DNA from: Treponema sp.
GTDB taxonomy: Bacteria > Spirochaetota > Spirochaetia > Treponematales > Treponemataceae
Assembly: GCA_003447785.1 (NCBI GenBank)
Contig: DLYJ01000263.1
Span: 1 to 6,619 of the forward strand
Reading direction: 5' to 3'
DNA length: 6,619 nucleotides
In this document: positions 1 through 5,536 of the stretch, piece by piece
How the letters are laid out: each line of letters begins with the position of its first letter
How positions within the stretch are numbered: position 1 is the first letter of the stretch
Notes under the pieces: generated by a model
Told to the model about the DNA's origin: nothing
Seen by the model: only the letters and a program-made list of their open reading frames with translations
Database searches by the model: none
Program-made: the position numbers and the translations under genes

Positions 1-322
1 CGAGTTCATGCAATTTTGTTACAGCTTGAGCTGTAATCAGGTTTGCAAGTTCACTAATTGTTGCTTTAGCGAGATCATCAAACTGTGTAAGTGTTTCGCC
101 ATTCATCTTAGACGCAATGTTTAAAGCTGTTTCAAATGACATGTCAAAAAGAACACGGCCTTCTACATCTCCGGCAAGACCAACAAGTGCTGCGACTCCC
201 ATTACCGGCATTGCTGTCGATTTTAAATACAAATCTCCGCGCTTTACGTCTGCCCCACCGAGAACTTCTTTAAGTATCTGGAAAGAGGTTTCTACGAACG
301 GGTTAATGTACTCAACTCTCAT
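1..322 (-). CDS. cheX: CheX, CheY-P phosphatase (C-terminus cut by window edge)
   Basis: The reading frame opens at an ATG at 322 and runs off the left edge after 107 codons, so roughly the last third is missing (family members are usually about 150-160 residues). The N-terminus MRVEYINPFVE and the segment ISELANLITAQAV are typical of CheX. The latter carries the E-x-x-N pair (Glu91, Asn94) that in CheX/CheC/FliY phosphatases positions water to hydrolyse CheY-phosphate. The protein is cytoplasmic and ends the chemotactic signal, replacing CheZ, as in other spirochaetes. The start is supported by a GGGAG ribosome binding site at 329-333, six bases upstream. The gene lies 19 bp after the cheW/cheR-like stop on the same strand, so it is almost certainly the third gene of the cheA operon. 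Conserved treponemal order predicts cheY next, outside the window. Confidence in the family is high. Confidence 0.93.
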   Translation of the reverse strand, partial: MRVEYINPFVETSFQILKEVLGGADVKRGDLYLKSTAMPVMGVAALVGLAGDVEGRVLFDMSFETALNIASKMNGETLTQFDDLAKATISELANLITAQAVTKLHEL

Positions 323-328
323 AATTTA

Positions 329-333
329 CTCCC
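329..333 (-). promoter_or_regulatory. Ribosome binding site of cheX
   Basis: GGGAG on the minus strand, six bases before the ATG at 322, lies within the 19-bp gap after the cheW/cheR-like stop. It fixes the cheX start. Confidence 0.8.
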
Positions 334-341
334 AAATAATT

Positions 342-1775
342 TTATTCTTTTGTATAGGTCGCAATGGATCCATCTTTATGATGAATCCATTTTGTATTAC
401 CTTCCAAACTTTCATTCTGTCCCAAGAACAGAACACCGTTGCCTTTTAATTTTTCTTCAAAGTCATTAGCCAATCCACGCTGTGCATCAGCAGACAAGAA
501 TGAAATCAAATCACGGGCAAAGATTATATCCACTACCGGCAACGCGTTTGTATTTGCGCAGTCGTGATACTCAAACATTATACTATTTTTTATTTCAGTT
601 GTAAAAGTATAATCATTATTTGCTTTTTTAGTTACATATGGAGCATACCAGTCATTGGCAACTGCATCCGGAACTGATAAAAGCGGTGCATTGGAAACGT
701 TCAACAAATCAACATCGTGAGCATAGATGCGGATTTTTGCTTCCGGATATCTTTTCTTGAGAAGACATGCCAGAGAGAATGTTTCCATACCCTTTCCACA
801 ACCTGGGTTCCATGCGACGATTTGTTTAGCTGTATTATCAGGCAGAAGTTTATAAATCTGGTCGGCATATTCTTTTGTCCACCATGTTGCGTTGCACGGT
901 GAATAAAAATCTTTTAAGAACAAATCTGCATCGTCTGTGCTTGCCAGCTGTGTCTTGTCTTTTCCACGCTGTTTTGCCCATTCTGCAAATCTTTCCTTGA
1001 ACCACTTTTCATTGAATTCAGAGACTGTAAACCTGCGCATCTGTGCAAGAGATTCCTTTACAAATGTCATGTCTACATTGTTGTCAACAACAGGTGCCTT
1101 TGGAGCTTCTACAGCCTTAGCATTCTTGGCAGCCTTGGCCCCCTTCTTGGTCTGTTTAACTTCAACAGTACCAACGGCTGCACGGGCCATCATGTTACGC
1201 TGAGTTTCTTCAACACGGGACTGAGCTTCGATTTTTGAACCGAAGATGCGTTCGATGTCGAGAAGAATATAAAGGCGGTTGTTAACTTCAACAACACCCT
1301 GAATGTACTTAATGTTGATATCGCCAAAAAGTGGATGTGGAGGCTGGATTGTAGATTTCTGGATTCCGACAACCTTGTCAATAAAATCAACTACAATACC
1401 AAAAGTCTGTTCACCGATTGAAACGATAAGCATGTTTTCCAGATTGCCGTTTGTACGCTCTTCAACTTCAATGTTGAAGAAGAGGCGCAGGTCAACAATC
1501 GGAATAATTTCGCCGCGGAGGTTATATACACCGAGGACGAACGGCAAAGTATTCGGAACGTATGTAAAACGGCCGGCCTTTGCGATTTCCTTTACCTTCA
1601 TGATGTCGATTGCATAATCTTTACCTGCAAGCGAGAAGGTAACCATTTTATAGTCAATCTGAGCTAATTTATCATTTTTTTCAGCAGCTGAGTTATCCTG
1701 CATGTAAGTGCCAAGATTTTCAGCAAGTGCTGTGTTGATGTTTTTTACTTCTTCCTTGTTCTGAATATCTTCCAT
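342..1775 (-). CDS. cheW: CheW domain fused to a degenerate CheR-like domain
   Basis: This is a 477-residue cytoplasmic chemotaxis protein. Residues 1-42 are a polar extension. Residues about 43-182 form a CheW domain (DYKMVTFSLAGKDYAIDI, then GVYNLRGEIIPIVDLR), which couples CheA to receptors. Residues about 195-232 are a Lys/Ala/Pro linker. Residues about 235-477 follow a CheR layout: a helical N-terminal part, a SAM-type loop PGCGKGMETFSLA at 324-336 (CheR: GCSTGEEPYS), YAHDVD at 351-356 with the ribose-binding-type Asp, IIFARDLISFL at 417-427 (CheR: IFCRNVLIYF), and GVLFLGQNESL at 447-457. The NxTxFFRE motif of CheR reads NATWWTKE at 295-302, so the catalytic Arg becomes Lys301. The NV of CRNV becomes DL. 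A methyltransferase role is therefore doubtful. From memory, spirochaete CheW-CheR-like fusions have been described as SAM-binding sensors. The start follows a GGAG site at 1782-1785 that overlaps the cheA stop; the gap to cheA is 3 bp, which suggests translational coupling. Confidence 0.93.
   Translation of the reverse strand: MEDIQNKEEVKNINTALAENLGTYMQDNSAAEKNDKLAQIDYKMVTFSLAGKDYAIDIMKVKEIAKAGRFTYVPNTLPFVLGVYNLRGEIIPIVDLRLFFNIEVEERTNGNLENMLIVSIGEQTFGIVVDFIDKVVGIQKSTIQPPHPLFGDINIKYIQGVVEVNNRLYILLDIERIFGSKIEAQSRVEETQRNMMARAAVGTVEVKQTKKGAKAAKNAKAVEAPKAPVVDNNVDMTFVKESLAQMRRFTVSEFNEKWFKERFAEWAKQRGKDKTQLASTDDADLFLKDFYSPCNATWWTKEYADQIYKLLPDNTAKQIVAWNPGCGKGMETFSLACLLKKRYPEAKIRIYAHDVDLLNVSNAPLLSVPDAVANDWYAPYVTKKANNDYTFTTEIKNSIMFEYHDCANTNALPVVDIIFARDLISFLSADAQRGLANDFEEKLKGNGVLFLGQNESLEGNTKWIHHKDGSIATYTKE
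363..391 (-). other. 12-bp hairpin in the 3' end of the cheW/cheR-like gene
   Basis: The arms at 363-374 and 380-391 are complementary at 11 of 12 positions around a 5-base loop (375-379). In the minus-strand transcript the one imperfect pair becomes a G-U wobble, so the sense mRNA can form a continuous 12-bp stem. It encodes residues about WIHHKDGSI near the C-terminus and lies about 41 bases upstream of the cheX start codon. No U-run follows, so it is not a classical intrinsic terminator. It could act as a stability element or processing site between cheW and cheX, or be a coincidence of coding. Confidence 0.5.
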
Positions 1776-1778
1776 AGT

Positions 1779-4145
1779 TTACTCCGTTGCTCCATATTCA
1801 GAGCGGGCTTCTATCTCCTGGCGCACGCCAAGTTCAAGGAGCTGGCTAACATCAATGATAAGTGAAACAGAACCGTCACCGAGAATAGATGCTCCGGCAA
1901 TACCAGGGGACTGAGTAAACTGATCTCTCAATGGTTTAATAACAACGTCCTCTTCTCCGATAAGGGCATCTACCATAATGCCGATTTTTTTATCCTGTGT
2001 ACCTACAATTACGATAAAGCAATATTCACCGTCTTCTGCGTTGTGAATGTTGAACAGTCTGCTCAGGCGCAATACAGAAATGACTTCGTTACGAACATTG
2101 AGTACTTCGTAATTGTCGATAGTATTGATTTCTTCTTTCTTGATACGGTGGCTTTCGATAACCGATGCAATTGGAATTGAATAAACTTCCTGTCCAACGC
2201 GAACCAAAAGACCCTGAATGATAGCAAGTGTAAGCGGAAGACGGATAGAGAATTTGGATCCCTTACCCTTTTCTGTCGTTACATTTACTGTACCGTTGAG
2301 TTTGTCGATCATTGTCTTAACAACGTCGAGACCTACACCACGGCCTGAAACGTTTGTAATCTTTTCTGCCGTAGAGAATCCAGGCATAAAGATGAGGTTT
2401 GCGGCTTCCTGCTCCGTAAGAACTTTGTTCGGGTGAATAAGTCCCTTTTCGATAGCTTTTGCGCGAACCTTTTCTGTATCAATACCGCCACCGTCATCAA
2501 CGATGTCGATTATAATCATGTTACCTTCGTTGGCAGCTTTGAGGAGAACAGTACCTGTTTCTTCCTTGCCGGCAGCCTTACGTACTTCCGGAGACTCGAT
2601 ACCGTGGTCAACTGAGTTGCGGACACAGTGCATGATAGGATCCATCAGGTCATCGATTACAGTCTTATCAAGTTCTGTCTCTTCACCTTCAATGAGAAGG
2701 TTAACTTTTTTACCCAGATCCTTCTGCAAATCCCGGACTACACGAGGGAAGCGGTCAAAAATCTGACTGATAGGAACCATTCGAATCTTCATTACACCTT
2801 CCTGGAGTTCACCGGCGATGCGGCCCAGGTTCTGTGTTGCTGAATGGAACTTGGTATTCAAATCCTTGAAGCGTGCTTCAAATACATCGAAGTAATTTGA
2901 AATGTCACCGTATTCTGCAAGGATGTTATTCTTAATGTCTTTTACAGATACACCGTTCTGGATCTCTTCAAGATACTGAGGAAGCTGTTCAAACATCTTT
3001 CGGACTTTTTCCTTGTATGAAGAATCGAGAGTCTGGAACTGAATGAGCATATCTGCCTGCTGCTGTGCACTCTGGTTGAACGATGCCTTTGTAATAACTG
3101 TTTCTGAAACAAGGTTGAGAAGGTAATCGATGCGCTTTGAGTCAACACGCAGGATTGAACTCTGCTGAACGTGGCCTGCGGCAGGTTTTGGTGCGGCTGC
3201 CTTAGGCTGTTCTGCAGGAGCAGCGGCTTTTGCAGGTGCGGCTGGGGCAGGAGTTTCTGCAGCCGGTGCAGCTTCTGCTTTTGGAGCAGGGGCTTCAGCG
3301 GCAGCCGTTTCAGCAGCATGACTGTCTGAAGCAACGGCATTATCGAGGCACTGAGCATCAACGCTCAATGTAACGTCATCAAGGAAGGCAAGGTCTTCCA
3401 GCTGGTCACCTGTGCTGGTTGAAGCTACGTAATAAACAACTTCCTTGTGGAATTCGTCTTCATATAATGCATCAAAATCCGGAACTGTTTTAAGAACGGT
3501 ACCGGCAGCCTTTAATGCGGCAAATACCTGAATTCCTCCAACTGTGTTCATCGGATTATTTTCATCAAATACAACATTGATTGCCCAGAGTTTCTGTCCG
3601 CCTTCGCAGCTCTGTTTGAGTTCAAGAAGTTCAAATTCGGACATTTCAACTTTGGAAGCAGCCTTAGGTGCTTCTGCTTTAGGAGCCGGAGCAGGTGTTG
3701 CAGGTGCGGCGGCTTTAGGAGCAGCTTTTTTAGGAGCTTTACCGCCACCGGCAGGAATAAGACCCTGGATTTTCTGAGTGATTTCTTCAACACTCTCCTG
3801 GTATACCGAGCCGTTCTGGCGCGACTCAAGCATGGCCTTAATAACATCGAGGGCCGTAAGCAACGTATCAACTACATCTTCAGTAACCTGAACTCTGTCT
3901 GAACGTACTTCGTCCAGCAAGTCTTCCATTGTATGTGCAAAATGAGAAATCTCAGTAAATTCTACAGTAGCAGAGTTTCCTTTAAGAGTATGTGCTGCAC
4001 GGAAAATTTCATCGATAGCGTCATGGTTGGTCGGATCATTTTCGATTGCAAGAATATTGCTTTCCAGGTTATCAACCATGAGTTCGGCTTCGGAGAAATA
4101 GTCTTTTAACAGTTCTTCGTTATTTGCGTCAAGATAATCACTCAT
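1779..4145 (-). CDS. cheA: Chemotaxis histidine kinase CheA, long P3 form
   Basis: This is a 788-residue CheA, the cytoplasmic kinase that autophosphorylates and passes phosphate to CheY. The domains are: P1 at about 1-130 with the phosphoacceptor His52 in AAHTLKGNSATV; an Ala/Pro/Lys linker at 131-165; a CheY-binding P2-like domain at about 168-265; a second Ala/Pro linker at 270-325; P3 dimerisation at about 326-450; the P4 ATPase with N box HCVRNSVDHGIE (506-517), VDDGGGID (549-556), FMPGFST (586-592) and GRGVGLDVV (601-609); and a CheW-like P5 at about 637-773. All catalytic boxes are intact. P3 is about 115-125 residues, longer than the usual 70 or so, with extra helical sequence at about 365-415. 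The ATG at 4145 is chosen because P1 homology begins there. An in-frame TTG at 4181 would overlap the -35 box and has no ribosome binding site. No ribosome binding site precedes 4145 either, which fits a nearly leaderless mRNA. This is the first gene of the operon. Confidence 0.96.
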   Translation of the reverse strand: MSDYLDANNEELLKDYFSEAELMVDNLESNILAIENDPTNHDAIDEIFRAAHTLKGNSATVEFTEISHFAHTMEDLLDEVRSDRVQVTEDVVDTLLTALDVIKAMLESRQNGSVYQESVEEITQKIQGLIPAGGGKAPKKAAPKAAAPATPAPAPKAEAPKAASKVEMSEFELLELKQSCEGGQKLWAINVVFDENNPMNTVGGIQVFAALKAAGTVLKTVPDFDALYEDEFHKEVVYYVASTSTGDQLEDLAFLDDVTLSVDAQCLDNAVASDSHAAETAAAEAPAPKAEAAPAAETPAPAAPAKAAAPAEQPKAAAPKPAAGHVQQSSILRVDSKRIDYLLNLVSETVITKASFNQSAQQQADMLIQFQTLDSSYKEKVRKMFEQLPQYLEEIQNGVSVKDIKNNILAEYGDISNYFDVFEARFKDLNTKFHSATQNLGRIAGELQEGVMKIRMVPISQIFDRFPRVVRDLQKDLGKKVNLLIEGEETELDKTVIDDLMDPIMHCVRNSVDHGIESPEVRKAAGKEETGTVLLKAANEGNMIIIDIVDDGGGIDTEKVRAKAIEKGLIHPNKVLTEQEAANLIFMPGFSTAEKITNVSGRGVGLDVVKTMIDKLNGTVNVTTEKGKGSKFSIRLPLTLAIIQGLLVRVGQEVYSIPIASVIESHRIKKEEINTIDNYEVLNVRNEVISVLRLSRLFNIHNAEDGEYCFIVIVGTQDKKIGIMVDALIGEEDVVIKPLRDQFTQSPGIAGASILGDGSVSLIIDVSQLLELGVRQEIEARSEYGATE
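1782..1785 (-). promoter_or_regulatory. Ribosome binding site of the cheW/cheR-like gene, overlapping the cheA end
   Basis: On the minus strand GGAG sits six bases before the ATG at 1775. The cheA stop codon (TAA, 1781-1779) lies between the site and the start, so ribosomes finishing cheA stop almost on the next start. The leader GGAGTAAACTATG is nearly the same as the one before cheX (GGAGTAAATTATG). Confidence 0.8.
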
Positions 4146-4153
4146 ATTTATAT

Positions 4154-4181
4154 ATTTTAACCGTTCATTTCTCAAAGTCAA
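4154..4181 (-). promoter_or_regulatory. Sigma-70-type promoter of the cheA operon, nearly leaderless
   Basis: On the minus strand TTGACT (4181-4176) and TAAAAT (4159-4154) are separated by 16 bases, each matching five of six consensus bases. Upstream of the -35 box is a very A/T-rich stretch including T10 (4197-4188) that could act as an UP element. A start site 6-7 bases after the -10 box would fall at about 4147-4148, only two or three bases before the cheA ATG (4145). This agrees with the absence of a ribosome binding site there. I found no sigma-28-type match on this strand. The call is a motif match only. Confidence 0.6.
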
Positions 4182-4187
4182 GGGAAT

Positions 4188-4197
4188 AAAAAAAAAA
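4188..4197. repeat. A10 homopolymer in the divergent promoter region
   Basis: Ten A residues in a row on the plus strand (T10 on the cheA sense strand) lie six bases upstream of the predicted cheA -35 box. The tract may act as an UP element or bent DNA. Mononucleotide runs of this length can also change length by slippage, but this one lies outside coding sequence and outside the -35/-10 spacer. Confidence 0.7.
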
Positions 4198-4227
4198 TTA
4201 ATAAAAATTCGTTTTAGTACAAATCAC

Positions 4228-4255
4228 TAAAGTTGACAGTCTTTTTTGCCGATGA
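4228..4255 (+). promoter_or_regulatory. Sigma-28 (FliA/SigD-type) flagellar promoter candidate
   Basis: TAAAGTTG (4228-4235) and GCCGATGA (4248-4255) match the flagellar sigma-28 consensus TAAAGTTT / GCCGATAA at seven of eight bases in each half. The spacing is 12 bases between the octamers (TAAA to GCCGAT 16), one more than the E. coli optimum of 11 and within the range seen for SigD-type promoters. Transcription would begin near 4262, giving a leader of about 28 bases with a strong ribosome binding site before the ATG at 4290. It faces away from cheA and would drive the exported protein. Confidence 0.65.
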
Positions 4256-4261
4256 TACAAG
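4233..4261 (+). promoter_or_regulatory. Overlapping sigma-70-type promoter alternative
   Basis: A perfect TTGACA at 4233-4238 is followed after 17 bases by TACAAG (4256-4261), preceded by TG at 4253-4254 as in an extended -10 box. It overlaps the sigma-28 candidate almost completely. The -10 hexamer matches only four of six bases, so the sigma-28 reading is preferred, but both could be used. Confidence 0.35.
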
Positions 4262-4276
4262 TGTATTACTGTATCC

Positions 4277-4281
4277 GGAGG
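4277..4281 (+). promoter_or_regulatory. Ribosome binding site fixing the start at 4290
   Basis: GGAGG lies eight bases before the ATG at 4290. It decides against an in-frame TTG at 4233, which falls inside the promoter motifs and would place 19 residues ahead of the signal peptide. Confidence 0.85.
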
Positions 4282-4289
4282 TAATTCCT

Positions 4290-5507
4290 ATGAAATTAAT
4301 TAAAAAACTCTCCATAATGACCGCACTTTTTTCCATTTTTTCTGCAAACATGTATTCTGCAGCGTTCAGCGGCTATGCAGGAATTAAAGGAGATATTACT
4401 TCCAACGAAGCATCAGAAAAATTTGATCCAATCATGAATATGAAGGCATATTTTGCCGGCGAACTTGATTTTAGTCCTCAGTTTCTTGTCCGCGCCGAAT
4501 TCAGTATTCAAACCGCTGACGTTCTTGATACAGGTCTTTTTGAAGAAACTGACGCCGTATTCTGTATTGATGAATTTTCAGCAACCTACATAAAGCCGTT
4601 TCTGGGAATCACACAGTATATCAGTGCATTTATAGGAACTTTTGAACCCATCGGAACCGATGTATTCTTGCAGAGACATTTTGGAATTCAACCGATTACA
4701 TCAATGATTACGGAAAGCTGGCTGGGATTAAAAGGTTCAACAGTTTATCCGTTCTACGGAATCGGAGGTTCCTATGTTATCCATATTAACAGCCGCCCGA
4801 TTGCTACAGGTTTGTACATATACAAGAATGAAGAAAATGATGAAGACATCAACCAGCTGAACATTGACCTTCGTTTTGCAGCTGTTACGGATCCGCTTTC
4901 CATCGATATTGCCGCAGGTATCGGCGCCCCGCTGGATTCAAAAAACGGAACGGAAGACGTAATCCTCCTTGTAGACAAACTTTATCTCCACACGGGAATC
5001 GACCTGCTGCTGGGAAACCGCTACACACAGTCAATGTTTATCCAGGCGGGCTTTGACAACCTTCCTGTAAAGGCTGGAAACGAAAAGACAGAAATTCGCT
5101 CGGACGATATTTATCTTATTGTTGAACCTCGTTTGTACACAAAGAATTTCCGCGCTCATCTGACATTGTTCAGCGTTCCTAAGGAATCAGCAGAAAAATT
5201 CATTTTTATCGATGATACGTTCGGTGCAAATTTAACGATTTTTACAGACAGGCTTTATATAAGAAATACAGACTTTACATTCGGCTTTCATACTACCCTC
5301 TCCTTCCCGGACAGAGATTTTTATGATTTGAAGCGAATCAAAGAATTGAAGGACGACGACTACACAATCAAGGTAAGTCCGTTCCTTTCAGTGCCGATTA
5401 TGACTGGAACATTAAAAACAATGCTCCAAGTCAAAATCAACAAGTTCAGAAAGAGCCGATGGCAGGACCAGTTTAAGCTCAGCATCGGCTACAAGTCACA
5501 GATTTAA
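4290..5507 (+). CDS. Exported protein, probable outer-membrane beta-barrel, unknown function
   Basis: A 405-residue protein that I do not recognise as a named family. Residues 1-25 form a signal peptide: a Lys-rich start (MKLIKK), a hydrophobic core, and a probable signal peptidase I site near SAA/FSGYAG. There is no lipobox cysteine. The mature part has no further long hydrophobic helix. Instead it shows many short stretches of alternating polar and hydrophobic or aromatic residues with Gly/Asn/Asp turns (for example PFYGIGGSYVIHI, LYIYKNEENDEDINQLNIDL, PFLSVPIMTGTLKTMLQVKI), and ends in a strand-like FKLSIGYKSQI. This pattern suggests a barrel in the outer membrane, although the last residue is Ile rather than the usual aromatic. 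The gene is monocistronic, divergent from cheA, and preceded by a sigma-28-like promoter, so a link to motility is inferred. It does not resemble the FlaA flagellar sheath protein. Confidence is high for a real secreted protein and moderate for a barrel. Confidence 0.85.
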   Translation: MKLIKKLSIMTALFSIFSANMYSAAFSGYAGIKGDITSNEASEKFDPIMNMKAYFAGELDFSPQFLVRAEFSIQTADVLDTGLFEETDAVFCIDEFSATYIKPFLGITQYISAFIGTFEPIGTDVFLQRHFGIQPITSMITESWLGLKGSTVYPFYGIGGSYVIHINSRPIATGLYIYKNEENDEDINQLNIDLRFAAVTDPLSIDIAAGIGAPLDSKNGTEDVILLVDKLYLHTGIDLLLGNRYTQSMFIQAGFDNLPVKAGNEKTEIRSDDIYLIVEPRLYTKNFRAHLTLFSVPKESAEKFIFIDDTFGANLTIFTDRLYIRNTDFTFGFHTTLSFPDRDFYDLKRIKELKDDDYTIKVSPFLSVPIMTGTLKTMLQVKINKFRKSRWQDQFKLSIGYKSQI

Positions 5508-5513
5508 TTTGTT

Positions 5514-5533
5514 TTTACAGCTGTTTACAGCTG
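5514..5533. repeat. Tandem 10-mer TTTACAGCTG x2
   Basis: Two exact adjacent copies (5514-5523 and 5524-5533) span the dapL stop codon and the convergent gap. Each contains the self-complementary CAGCTG, so the duplication also creates a hairpin. On the dapL strand it repeats CAGCTGTAA, the last codons plus stop. Confidence 0.85.
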
Positions 5534-5536
5534 CAA
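5515..5536 (-). terminator. Hairpin at the convergent gene ends, weak terminator candidate
   Basis: The arms at 5515-5523 and 5528-5536 surround a 4-base loop. In the dapL (minus-strand) transcript all nine pairs form, one as a G-U wobble; on the plus strand that pair is a mismatch. It overlaps the dapL stop and lies just past the stop of the plus-strand gene (5507). No U-run follows on either strand, so it is at most a weak or bidirectional terminator, or a 3'-end stabiliser. Confidence 0.35.

Noticed and set aside
342..1060. Functional stand-alone CheR methyltransferase
   Set aside because: The domain is in one uninterrupted frame with CheW and has lost the catalytic-type Arg and other CheR motif residues.
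3180..3330. Short repeats suggesting an array or mobile element
   Set aside because: They are recurring Ala, Pro and Lys codons of the CheA inter-domain linker; there are no regular spacers or inverted ends.
3544..3777. Plus-strand Ala/Gly-rich open frame opposite cheA
   Set aside because: It is a shadow of the repetitive Ala/Pro/Lys linker codons of cheA, with no start signal of its own.
4157..4168. Three-codon minus-strand mini-frame (ATGAACGGTTAA) upstream of cheA, as a leader peptide
   Set aside because: It lies between the predicted -35 and -10 boxes, so it would not be transcribed from that promoter, and it has no ribosome binding site.
4146..4181. In-frame upstream TTG start for CheA adding 12 residues
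   Set aside because: No ribosome binding site, it overlaps the predicted -35 box, and P1 homology begins at the ATG at 4145.
4233..4289. In-frame upstream TTG start for the exported protein adding 19 residues
   Set aside because: It falls inside the promoter motifs. The ATG at 4290 has a strong GGAGG site and begins a proper signal peptide.
4290..5507. Identity as the FlaA flagellar sheath protein, which precedes cheA in Borrelia
   Set aside because: Orientation is divergent and the sequence has none of the FlaA motifs I can recall. A barrel pattern fits better.
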